Shown one piece after another: positions 6,456 to 13,581 of a stretch of DNA of 35,204 nucleotides. Within the stretch, counting starts at the first letter, position 1, and each line of letters opens with the position of its first letter. Source of the DNA: an uncultured Lachnospiraceae bacterium. GTDB lineage: Bacteria > Bacillota > Clostridia > Lachnospirales > Lachnospiraceae. Position numbers and translations under genes: made by a program. The stretch covers positions 1-35,204 of the forward strand of contig CADBZI010000018.1 of NCBI GenBank assembly GCA_902799015.1, written 5' to 3'. The notes under the pieces were generated by a model. It ran no database searches and had not been told where the DNA came from. It saw only the letters and a program-made list of their open reading frames with translations.

Positions 6456-9197
6456 GTGTACGATTATACCCGGTACGGAATTGAAGAAAAGCTCCGGCCC
6501 CGCACTTCGCGAAGAGTTGCGGGCAGGATTTTTTCTGCGCTGGGAAAACTGCTCGTCTTTGCGTTTATCGTTGCGGCGGCAGGTGCTTTCCTGTACGCAT
6601 TTTTAAGCTGGAACAAGATCGTGGAGGGCGCACCGGATATTTCGGGAATGACCTTTGAGCCGGGAGAATCCGCAACGTATATCTATGACCGGGACGGAAA
6701 CCGGGTGCAGAAGCTGACACTTCCGGAAGCGAACCGGGATCTTGTGCGGCTTGAGGACGTACCGGTTGACCTCCAAAGAGCAGTGGTAGCGATCGAAGAC
6801 GCCAGATTCTATGAACACCATGGAATTGACCCGATTGGGATCGTAAGAGCACTGGTCAGCGGGATTATGTCAAGGTCTTTTTCCCAGGGGGCGAGCACGA
6901 TTACGCAGCAGCTTCTGAAAAATACCGTTTTCCCCGGATGGACGCAGGAGTCGTCTTTCAGGGAGCGGATCGAGCGGAAGCTGCAGGAACAGTATCTGGC
7001 GCTGAAGCTCGAAAAAAACCTGACCAAGGATCAGATACTGGAATCCTACCTGAACCTGATCAATCTGGGCGCGGGATGCTACGGGGTACAGGCTGCCGCG
7101 TACCGGTATTTCGGAAAGTCCGTCAGTGACCTGACACTTTCCGAGGATTCTGTCATTGCGGGAATCACCCAGAATCCGACCGCGTATAATCCGATCACCT
7201 ATCCGGAGAACAATGAGAAGCGTCGGAAGATGGTGCTGGACGCGATGCTGGATCAGGGATATATCGATAAAACACGATATGATGAAGCGATGACGGATGA
7301 TGTGTACGCGAGAATCCGGGAGCACGTTTCCGAGGTGGATACCACCAGTTCGGTCTATACATTTTATCAGGACGCGCTGATCGACCAGGTCATGCAGGAT
7401 CTTCAGGATGAATTGGCGTACAGCTACCAGCAGGCATACCGGGCGGTCTATTCCGGAGGGCTTCGGATCTACTCCGCGCAGGATGCCCGGATCCAGAAAA
7501 TCTGTGATGAGGAATTTGAGAATCCGCAGAATTTCCCTGCCGGAACGCAGGCGGGAATCGATTACGCGCTGAGCGTACAGAGTGCGGATAAGACAGTGAC
7601 GGATTATGGAAATGATGACCTGATCGCCTGGGTGCGCAGTCATTCGAATCCATCCTTCCGTCTGATGTATACCGACGCGCAGCAGGCGCGCTCCGATGCG
7701 CAGTCCTTCCGGGATTCTGTCGTCGGGGAGGGAGACACGGTGCTGGGAGAGCGCATCACCATTACGCCTCAGCCGCAGGCTTCCTGTGTTGTGATCGATC
7801 AGTCGACCGGCCTTGTCGCCGCTCTGGTTGGCGGAAGAGGTGATAAAGAGGCGAGCCTGACGCTGAACCGCGCATCCTATACGCTGCGCCAGCCCGGTTC
7901 TACCTTTAAGATTCTTACGACATATGCGCCTGCGCTGGAGAATAAGGCAGTCACACTGGCATCGACGATTGTAGATGAACCTTACCGGTACAGCTGGGGA
8001 ACCCCTGTCAATAATGCCAGCAAGACCTATGCGGGCGAGGTGACGGTGCGCCGTGCGATTGCAGAGTCCATCAATGTGGTTGCGGTCAAGCTGCTGACCC
8101 GGATCACGCCTCAGGTGGGGTATGAATTTGCGAAGAAGATGGGAATCTCAACCCTGACGGATCATCTGGAAACCGATTCGGGGGTTTTGACGGATGTCGG
8201 CCAGACACTGGCACTGGGCGGCATCAGCAGGGGTGTGACAAACTTGGAACTCACCGGCGCCTATGCGGGGATCGCGAATCTGGGGCATTTCTATAAACCA
8301 AAGTTCTATACGGAAGTCATGGATCAGTATGGAAATGTTCTTCTGGACAATACGAACCAGAAGCCAAGGACGGTGATGAAAGAGAGCACTGCGCAGCTTC
8401 TTACGAGTGCGATGGAGGACGTGATCCGGGACGAAGCAGGGACCGCACATGGAATGATTCAGCTCGGAAGCATGAGTGTCGCCGGAAAGACAGGGACGAC
8501 ATCAGAATGGAGAGACAGCTGGTTTGTCGGATATACCCCGTACTATACCTGCGGGATCTGGGCCGGGTATGATAACAATGAGGTCCTGCCGGATGCCGAC
8601 AAATACCATACCTTCAGCAAGCTTTTGTGGAATGCGGTCATGAGCCGTGTCAGCGCGCTGGATACGCCGACCAGGTTCCGCCTGACCGGTGATGTGATGA
8701 CAGCACCGGTATGCAAGACATCCCATATGGCGGCTTCTGTGCGGTGCCCGGAGGTCTATGACGAGATGTTCGCGCAGGGGACACAGCCGCAGTATTACTG
8801 CAATGTGCACGGAGATGGCTCTCTGGTATCCGGGGGCAGCGGCGGAATCGGAGGTATCACCGGCACAAACAGCCAGAGCCAGGTTGTGATTCTGAACGCG
8901 GAACCGGATATGGAACCGGATGTGGAAGAAGAGACCTTTGACGGATACGGGGAAGATCCGGTGTGGGATGGTGCGGAGGATGATTCGATGACGGTCTGGA
9001 ATTCCGATTCGTATGACAACTCCTATGACAGCTCCTATGACAATTCCTATGACATGCAGAATCAGGGACAGAATGAAGACGGAGCAGACCCGGCCGGAGG
9101 ATGGAATCAGGACGGTCAGAACCCGGCAGGAGAGATGGATTCAGACCCCTTGCAGGGGAGTGCTTCCGGACCGGGTGACATCGTGATCTTTTCCTGA
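6456..9197 (+). CDS. Bifunctional class A penicillin-binding protein (PBP1A type)
   Basis: Membrane-anchored peptidoglycan synthase of 913 residues. It has a short cytoplasmic basic N-terminus, one transmembrane helix (about residues 29-52), a GT51 transglycosylase domain with EDARFYEHHG (E114) and GASTITQQLLKN, then a transpeptidase domain with STFK (S482-K485), the SIN motif in AESINVVAVKLL, and KTGTT (K678). The C-terminus (about 790-913) is an acidic, Gly/Asn/Asp/Ser-rich tail with four SYDx tetrapeptide repeats, probably disordered outside the membrane. I take GTG 6456 as the start because AAGAGGTG lies 5 nt before it and no ATG fits better. The leader 6416-6447 contains several AGGCA copies. 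A strong terminator follows. Polymerising lipid II and cross-linking glycan strands is inferred from the complete motif set. Confidence 0.95.
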   Translation: MYDYTRYGIEEKLRPRTSRRVAGRIFSALGKLLVFAFIVAAAGAFLYAFLSWNKIVEGAPDISGMTFEPGESATYIYDRDGNRVQKLTLPEANRDLVRLEDVPVDLQRAVVAIEDARFYEHHGIDPIGIVRALVSGIMSRSFSQGASTITQQLLKNTVFPGWTQESSFRERIERKLQEQYLALKLEKNLTKDQILESYLNLINLGAGCYGVQAAAYRYFGKSVSDLTLSEDSVIAGITQNPTAYNPITYPENNEKRRKMVLDAMLDQGYIDKTRYDEAMTDDVYARIREHVSEVDTTSSVYTFYQDALIDQVMQDLQDELAYSYQQAYRAVYSGGLRIYSAQDARIQKICDEEFENPQNFPAGTQAGIDYALSVQSADKTVTDYGNDDLIAWVRSHSNPSFRLMYTDAQQARSDAQSFRDSVVGEGDTVLGERITITPQPQASCVVIDQSTGLVAALVGGRGDKEASLTLNRASYTLRQPGSTFKILTTYAPALENKAVTLASTIVDEPYRYSWGTPVNNASKTYAGEVTVRRAIAESINVVAVKLLTRITPQVGYEFAKKMGISTLTDHLETDSGVLTDVGQTLALGGISRGVTNLELTGAYAGIANLGHFYKPKFYTEVMDQYGNVLLDNTNQKPRTVMKESTAQLLTSAMEDVIRDEAGTAHGMIQLGSMSVAGKTGTTSEWRDSWFVGYTPYYTCGIWAGYDNNEVLPDADKYHTFSKLLWNAVMSRVSALDTPTRFRLTGDVMTAPVCKTSHMAASVRCPEVYDEMFAQGTQPQYYCNVHGDGSLVSGGSGGIGGITGTNSQSQVVILNAEPDMEPDVEEETFDGYGEDPVWDGAEDDSMTVWNSDSYDNSYDSSYDNSYDMQNQGQNEDGADPAGGWNQDGQNPAGEMDSDPLQGSASGPGDIVIFS
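9009..9056 (+). repeat. Four 12-bp coding repeats in the PBP tail
   Basis: Four successive 12-bp units (9009, 9021, 9033, 9045) each encode Ser-Tyr-Asp plus one variable residue (N, S, N, M). The core TCCTATGAC is identical in the last three. Because the unit is a multiple of three, copy-number change would alter tail length without a frameshift. Confidence 0.8.
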
Positions 9198-9209
9198 ATA
9201 CACAGAAAC

Positions 9210-9245
9210 AAATAAAAGGCAGCCACGCGGCTGCCTTTTATTTGT
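9210..9245. terminator. Bidirectional rho-independent terminator
   Basis: A perfect 15-bp inverted repeat (9210-9224 and 9229-9243) with a 4-nt loop, GC-rich at the loop end and flanked by A/T runs on both sides. It can end both the PBP transcript (plus) and the converging small membrane protein transcript (minus). Confidence 0.9.
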
Positions 9246-9278
9246 GCTGTTTGTCCTGCAAGGACGAACCCGGAAGAA

Positions 9279-9728
9279 TCAGTTCTTCTTTCCCGGCATC
9301 AGCTTCTGATACCACTTTTTCTTTGGTGGCGGTGTCTCAAGCTTACCGCGGATCGCCTTGACATCCATGATGTAGATTCCACTGAGGGTGGCCTTTACAG
9401 ACTTTCCTACGGGAATGACAGGAAAGACTTTCTGATCCGCGACAAGCGTCATGATCTTTCCCTGCACCCTTGCTTTGACGATCGGCATCTTGGACCGGCG
9501 CATAAGCTTCGGTGTCTGATCGATTACAAACTGCGGCAGGCCGGATTCCTTGAGCGGAAGCATCTTCTTGTCGATAACGAAGATCTGGACGACCTGCTTG
9601 GAAGCTTCCATCTGAGCCTGGGACTCATCCTGCTTCTTCTGCAGCTTCTTCCCCCAGAAGTAGAGGAAGATCAGACCTGCAACCAGGACAGCAAGTATGA
9701 TCAGAAGTACAATTGTAACGGTTGACAT
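9279..9728 (-). CDS. Small single-pass membrane protein of unknown function
   Basis: Protein of 149 residues that I do not recognise by name. Residues 5-25 form one strong hydrophobic helix (VTIVLLIILAVLVAGLIFLY), followed by a charged KKLQKKQDESQAQ stretch and a compact beta-rich domain (about residues 45-130) with repeated Val/Lys strands such as PIVKARVQGKIMTLVADQKV. The C-terminus is strongly basic (PPPKKKWYQKLMPGKKN). With few positive charges before the helix and many after it, the domain is probably cytoplasmic. The ATG at 9728 has a strong GGAGGAAA upstream. It stands alone, convergent with the PBP gene, and shares its terminator. The layout suggests an anchored regulatory or scaffold protein, but nothing decides this. 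Confidence 0.7.
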   Translation of the reverse strand: MSTVTIVLLIILAVLVAGLIFLYFWGKKLQKKQDESQAQMEASKQVVQIFVIDKKMLPLKESGLPQFVIDQTPKLMRRSKMPIVKARVQGKIMTLVADQKVFPVIPVGKSVKATLSGIYIMDVKAIRGKLETPPPKKKWYQKLMPGKKN

Positions 9729-9826
9729 GCAGCATTTCCTCCGAAAATATTGTCATATACGCGGGAATTCTATCATTTTCTGTATGAAAGCGCAAGTGGA
9801 CACTTCTACCCAAATCAGGGAATGTG

Positions 9827-9863
9827 TGATATACTCTCATGAGTATGTGCACAAGCGCATGAG
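9827..9863 (+). promoter_or_regulatory. Extended -10 promoter with leader hairpin
   Basis: TGATATACT at 9827-9835 is an extended -10 element (TG-N-TATACT); no good -35 is present at 17 bp. Immediately after it CTCATG (9836-9841) can pair with CATGAG (9858-9863), forming a hairpin close to the 5' end of the transcript. It would drive the FKBP lipoprotein gene starting at 9899. Confidence 0.5.
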
Positions 9864-9898
9864 GAGAAGATTATCTGAACGAAGAAAGGGTTTGAACA

Positions 9899-11380
9899 AT
9901 GAAAAAGAAATATGCTTTAGCACTGCTTTTGTCTGCCTGTACCGTGATTGCTGCGGGCTGCGGCAATAAGGAGAAGGAGACGGAAGCTCCGAAGGCGGTT
10001 GAGACTGCCGCGGCCAGAGACACGGAAGCGGCAGCGGCGGAAACCGAGGCAGCGGCAGCGGTGGAAACAGAGGCAGCGGCAGCCGCCACAGAAGCGGCAG
10101 CGGTGGAAACCGAAGCAGCGGCAGTCGCGGCAACGGTGGCCGAGACAGAGGCGGAGACAACTGTGCCGGAGATGGCAGCGGTGGAAACCGAGCCGGATGC
10201 TTACAACTACGCGGAAACGGAGTCTGAGAGTTACGATTATACGGAGACCGAGACGGAGTATGTTGTGGTTCCGAAGCCGGAGTACAATGTGTCTGACTAC
10301 CTGAAGATTGAGGACGATGCGTATAAGAACCTGACGGTTCAGGTTGCGCCTGCCCAGAAGGCGACCGATGAAGAGGTCAACGAGGAGATCAATACTTCCA
10401 TTACTTATCTGGAAGACTATGATGAGATCGTCGTGAAGAAGACAGAGGGCAAGGTAAAGTCCGGAGATACGGTGAATATTGATTATGTCGGGACGAAGGA
10501 CGGAGAAGCCTTTGACGGCGGCAGCGCGCAGGGATATGATCTGGAGATCGGGTCGGGATCCTTTATCGACGGATTTGAGGAAGGCCTGATCGGCAAAGAG
10601 ATCGGCAGTGAAGTCGACCTGAATCTGACCTTCCCGGAGGATTACGGTGTTGAGGATCTGAACGGTGCGGATGTTGTGTTCCACGTGACATTGAATTATA
10701 TTGCCGAGATTCCGGAACTGACGGACGAACTGGCGAAGAAGCTGTCCGGCGGTGAATACGATAATGTCAAGGATTATGTCGAATCGGTGCGCAGCAGCAT
10801 CCAGTCCGGATATGATGAGGACTACAAGAACAGCGTCTTTACGATGATCATGGGCAAGCTGTCTGAACTTTATCCGGTAGAGCAGTATCCGGAAGCAAAT
10901 ATTGAATATAATATCAATGACATCATGGACCGGTATATTAAGCCCTATGCCTCCATGTACGGAATGAGCCTGGATGACTTCATCGCATCTGCCTACAATG
11001 GCCTGACGGAGGAAGAGTTCCGTGAGACGCAGCTTGCTCCGGCAGCGCAGGCAAACCTTGCGCAGGAGATCATCCTGACCGCGATCGCCGAAAAGGAAGG
11101 GATCACCATGACGGATCAGGAACTCGACAAGCTGCTTGCCTCTTACGCGGAAGAGTATGGCGAGACTGTGGAAGAACTGACCGCCGGAATGGACAGAGAG
11201 TCCATTCGTTCGAGTGAACTGCAGCAGGCCGTGATGAATTGGCTGTATGAAAATGTGACCATCGAAGAAGTCGAGGAGACCGAGCCGGCTGAGCTGTCCG
11301 GCTTCGAGACAGAGGCGGAAACGGAGATCTCTGCAGCCCAGACTGAGGCAGAAACCGCGGCTATGACCGAGACAGAGTAA
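9899..11380 (+). CDS. Secreted trigger-factor-like FKBP-type peptidyl-prolyl isomerase lipoprotein
   Basis: Predicted lipoprotein of 493 residues: the signal ends in the lipobox IAAGC with C21. Residues about 25-110 are low-complexity Glu/Ala/Thr repeats (ETEAAAA-like), probably an extended surface linker. Next come a short conserved lead (DYLKIEDDAYKNL), an FKBP domain (about 185-265; VKSGDTVNIDYVG, AFDGGSA, GSGSFIDGFEEGLIG) and a helical trigger-factor C-terminal-like domain (about 270-455), then a second E/T-rich tail. This is the trigger-factor arrangement without the N-terminal ribosome-binding domain, placed outside the membrane, so it likely helps fold exported proteins. The following gene encodes a paralogue lacking the FKBP domain. 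The repeat-rich DNA is GC-rich and creates long open frames on the opposite strand that I regard as spurious. Confidence 0.88.
   Translation: MKKKYALALLLSACTVIAAGCGNKEKETEAPKAVETAAARDTEAAAAETEAAAAVETEAAAAATEAAAVETEAAAVAATVAETEAETTVPEMAAVETEPDAYNYAETESESYDYTETETEYVVVPKPEYNVSDYLKIEDDAYKNLTVQVAPAQKATDEEVNEEINTSITYLEDYDEIVVKKTEGKVKSGDTVNIDYVGTKDGEAFDGGSAQGYDLEIGSGSFIDGFEEGLIGKEIGSEVDLNLTFPEDYGVEDLNGADVVFHVTLNYIAEIPELTDELAKKLSGGEYDNVKDYVESVRSSIQSGYDEDYKNSVFTMIMGKLSELYPVEQYPEANIEYNINDIMDRYIKPYASMYGMSLDDFIASAYNGLTEEEFRETQLAPAAQANLAQEIILTAIAEKEGITMTDQELDKLLASYAEEYGETVEELTAGMDRESIRSSELQQAVMNWLYENVTIEEVEETEPAELSGFETEAETEISAAQTEAETAAMTETE
10010..10193 (+). repeat. Low-complexity Glu/Ala/Thr coding repeats
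   Basis: Variants of an 18-24-bp unit built from GCGGCAGCGG and GTGGAAACCGAG recur about six times. They encode EAAA/ETEAAA segments between the lipidated cysteine and the folded domains. All spacings are multiples of three. Slippage or recombination could change linker length between strains. Confidence 0.75.
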
Positions 11381-11409
11381 AGATGAAACTGTTTGATGAA
11401 AATCAGGTA

Positions 11410-11438
11410 CCGGGAAGCCTGGATTCCTGGCTTCCCGG
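11410..11438 (+). other. Intercistronic stem-loop
   Basis: CCGGGAAGCC (11410-11419) pairs perfectly with GGCTTCCCGG (11429-11438) across a 9-nt loop, 30 bp after the first trigger-factor-like gene and 21 bp before the second. There is no T-run, so it is more likely a transcript-stabilising or processing hairpin than a terminator. It sits directly before the AAGGAGAA site of the next gene. Confidence 0.6.
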
Positions 11439-11459
11439 AAGGAGAATCAGAGAGAAATC

Positions 11460-12239
11460 ATGAGAAAAAAGCTCGCAATCCTTCTTATGAGCGCTGTGAT
11501 CGCCGGCGCGCTGCCATGCACAGGTCTTTACGCTGAGGAAACTCCTGCATCCGAAGAAGTGCAGGAGGCGGATGCCGGAGAGACTGAGGCGATGACAGAG
11601 ACAGACGTGTCTGTGTCTGTTCCGGAAAACCGGCCGGAGTATCAGGCACTGGATTATGTTAAGATCGATGATGATGAATATAAAAAGATTCAGCTGTCGG
11701 TCTACCCGCCTGCGGATGATTCGGAAGAAGCTCAGGCAGAGTATCAGAAAACCATCGATACGATGATCATGACACAGCTTTTCTCACTGTATCCTGTGAG
11801 AGAGCTTCCGCAGGACCTGATGAATTATACGATTGGCAGCCTGACGGCAACCTATCAGGAATATGCCGGAATGTATGGGATGGACTTCGCAACCTTTCTT
11901 CAGACCTATCTGAAGGAGGACGAATCCACATTCAACGCGCAGGTGAAGAAGGCGGCGGACCAGACACTGAAGGAAGAGATTCTTCTGAAAGCGGTGGCGG
12001 AGAAAGAGAACATCACTGTTTCGGAGGAAGAGTATGAACAGGGCTGCGCGGATTATGCGCTGCAATATGGATATGAATCCGCAGATGCCCTCAGGCAGGC
12101 ATTTGATGAGCCCACGATCCGGATCAGTCTGCTGATGGACAAGACCTTCGATTACCTGGAATCCGTCACGCAGATTGACCTCATTATCGAAACGGAGACA
12201 GAATCCGAGAGTGAGGCAATGACGGAAGCGGAGACCTGA
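11460..12239 (+). CDS. Secreted trigger-factor C-terminal-domain-like protein lacking FKBP domain
   Basis: Protein of 259 residues with a signal peptide probably cut by signal peptidase I after LYA (residue 25); there is no proper lipobox. It is a paralogue of the preceding gene product: DYVKIDDDEYKK matches DYLKIEDDAYKN, and from MIMTQLFSLYPV onward it aligns through MYGMDFATFL, EEILLKAVAEKENIT and the terminal helices with MIMGKLSELYPV and following residues there. The roughly 140 residues in between, which hold the FKBP isomerase domain, are absent. The tail is again E/T-rich (ETESESEAMTEAET). It would keep the chaperone cradle but not isomerase activity. It follows in the same direction 79 bp downstream, behind a stem-loop and a good SD, so the two are probably one transcript. 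Confidence 0.82.
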   Translation: MRKKLAILLMSAVIAGALPCTGLYAEETPASEEVQEADAGETEAMTETDVSVSVPENRPEYQALDYVKIDDDEYKKIQLSVYPPADDSEEAQAEYQKTIDTMIMTQLFSLYPVRELPQDLMNYTIGSLTATYQEYAGMYGMDFATFLQTYLKEDESTFNAQVKKAADQTLKEEILLKAVAEKENITVSEEEYEQGCADYALQYGYESADALRQAFDEPTIRISLLMDKTFDYLESVTQIDLIIETETESESEAMTEAET

Positions 12240-12281
12240 CAGACCGGATTGACTTTTGGCAAAACAATCCTGTAACAGCTC

Positions 12282-12310
12282 TTGACCTTTTGGTGTCATA
12301 CATGTATGAT
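12282..12310 (+). promoter_or_regulatory. Promoter of the thi operon
   Basis: TTGACC (12282-12287) and TATGAT (12305-12310) are 17 bp apart, each matching the sigma-A consensus at five of six positions. Predicted transcription start near 12317 falls right at the beginning of the TPP riboswitch. Confidence 0.75.
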
Positions 12311-12317
12311 TGCTGTA

Positions 12318-12408
12318 TCTGCTAGGGGCGCGAGAGCTGAGAGTGCAGGTGAGATTCCTGCAGACCCTCAATACCTGATCTGGTTAATGCCAGCGTAGGG
12401 AAGCAATT
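12318..12408 (+). ncRNA. TPP riboswitch (thi box)
   Basis: The element contains GGGGCG, the conserved CTGAGA (12337-12342), a P3 hairpin TGCAGG/CCTGCA, ACCCT, and the core ACCTGATCTGG-TTAATGCCAGCGTAGGGAA (12373-12402), which differs from the usual thi box by T for A after TGG. This is the thiamine-pyrophosphate aptamer. It is followed 22 bp on by an intrinsic terminator, so control is probably by transcription termination when TPP binds. The genes controlled are a DUF77 thiamine-binding protein and thiXYZ. Confidence 0.95.
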
Positions 12409-12430
12409 CATTTTGCATTGAAGCTGTTTT

Positions 12431-12463
12431 GAGCACCTCTTTTGCGGAGGTGTTCATTTTTTT
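12431..12463 (+). terminator. Riboswitch-controlled intrinsic terminator
   Basis: GAGCACCTC (12431-12439) pairs with GAGGTGTTC (12447-12455, one G-U pair) and is followed by ATTTTTTT. It lies between the TPP aptamer and the first gene's ribosome site, acting as the expression platform. Confidence 0.9.
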
Positions 12464-12489
12464 ATGCAGCTGAGAAAAGGAGGAATCAC

Positions 12490-12786
12490 ATGGAAGCGAG
12501 TGTAGCAATTCAGACCCTGCCGACAGCACCGGATGATGAGGAACTGTGCAGAATTGTCGATGAGGTGATCGCGTATATCGCAGGCACCGGATACAATTAT
12601 TACGTCGGACCTTTTGAAACGACCATTGAGGGTCCTTATGATGCGCTGATGGATATTGTGAAGGAGTGTCAGCATATTGCGATCCGTGCCGGCGCGCCGT
12701 CTGTCGCAGCGTACATAAAGGTCAGCTACAAGCCGGAAGGAGAGGTCCTTTCCATTGAAAGAAAGATCGGAAAATATCACGCGTAA
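12490..12786 (+). CDS. DUF77 / MTH1187-YkoF-like thiamine-binding protein
   Basis: Small cytoplasmic protein of 98 residues with the ferredoxin-like fold pattern of the DUF77/Thiamine_BP family (MTH1187, YqgV). It has AIQTLPTAPDDEELCRIVDE, then an internal YVGPFETTIEGPYDALMDIV segment, which is the typical signature. Family members bind thiamine or its precursors and are often the first gene of riboswitch-controlled thi transport operons, as here. The ATG at 12490 is chosen because AAAGGAGG lies 6 nt upstream; an in-frame ATG at 12442 falls inside the terminator and is rejected. Its 3' end overlaps the permease gene by 32 bp. Confidence 0.88.
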   Translation: MEASVAIQTLPTAPDDEELCRIVDEVIAYIAGTGYNYYVGPFETTIEGPYDALMDIVKECQHIAIRAGAPSVAAYIKVSYKPEGEVLSIERKIGKYHA

Positions 12787-13537
12787 GGTTCCTGCTCTGG
12801 CAGCGCTCGCCCTGATTGTGGCCATCTGGGAACTGGTCTGTGTCAGCGGTGCGGTGCCGTCTTACATGCTTCCGTCACCGATCGATGTTGTGCGGGCTTT
12901 TGCGGATGACTTCCCGAATCTGATGCACCATGCGGCTACGACTCTGCAGGAGGCAGCCTGGGGACTTCTGGCCGGGATCGGATTGGCACTGATCATGGCA
13001 ACATTAATGGATCGTTTCCTGATCCTGGATCAGGCTCTTTATCCGCTGATGATTATCACCCAGACGATTCCGACCATCGCGATTGCCCCCCTCCTGGTGC
13101 TCTGGATGGGATTTGGGATGGCACCGAAGATTACACTGGTTGTGATTACGACCTTCTTCCCGATTGCGGTCGGACTTTTGGACGGATACCGCAGCGTTGA
13201 TCCGGATGCGGTCAATCTGATGCGGGCCATGGGAGCGAACCGGAGACAGATCTTTCGTCATGTCAAGTTCCCGGCTGCGCTTGATCATTTCTTTTCCGGG
13301 CTGAAGATCTCCGCGTCCTACGCGGTGGTGGGAGCGGTCATCTCGGAGTGGCTCGGCGGCTTTGAGGGACTTGGCGTCTATATGACGAGAGTGAAGAAGG
13401 CCTACGCATTTGACAAAATGTTTGCGGTGATCTTTTTGATTGTCATCATCAGTCTGCTGCTGATGGAACTGGTCAATCTGCTTCGTGATCTTGCGATGCC
13501 ATGGGCGGCAAAGCAGGCAGACGGAAGCACAAAGTGA
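12755..13537 (+). CDS. thiX: ThiX-type ABC transporter permease
   Basis: Inner-membrane permease of 260 residues with about six transmembrane helices (first at about residues 13-32), of the binding-protein-dependent TauC/SsuC/ThiX family. The EAA-loop region is seen as DPDAVNLMRAMGANRRQIFRHVKFPAAL (written here in outline: a Gly-Ala-Asn turn near residue 163). It begins at TTG 12755 inside the end of the preceding gene, with GAAGGAGAGG about 9 nt upstream, which indicates translational coupling. With ThiY and ThiZ it would import the thiamine pyrimidine precursor (formylaminopyrimidine or HMP). The substrate is inferred from the TPP riboswitch and neighbouring genes. Confidence 0.9.
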   Translation: MKERSENITRKVPALAALALIVAIWELVCVSGAVPSYMLPSPIDVVRAFADDFPNLMHHAATTLQEAAWGLLAGIGLALIMATLMDRFLILDQALYPLMIITQTIPTIAIAPLLVLWMGFGMAPKITLVVITTFFPIAVGLLDGYRSVDPDAVNLMRAMGANRRQIFRHVKFPAALDHFFSGLKISASYAVVGAVISEWLGGFEGLGVYMTRVKKAYAFDKMFAVIFLIVIISLLLMELVNLLRDLAMPWAAKQADGSTK

Positions 13538-13581
13538 CAAACCAGAAAGCACAGGCAACCGAATATAGAAGGGAGACAGAT

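Noticed and set aside
9917-10684. Long open frame (255 codons) on the minus strand opposite the FKBP lipoprotein, rich in Arg, Cys and Leu
   Set aside because: It is the complement of GC-rich Glu/Ala/Thr repeats. The composition (CRCLGFRRCRF-like) is an artefact, there is no ribosome site, and the plus-strand gene has clear domains and a signal peptide.
12431-12463. Possible second regulatory RNA after the TPP aptamer
   Set aside because: The hairpin and T-run are explained as the terminator part of the riboswitch.
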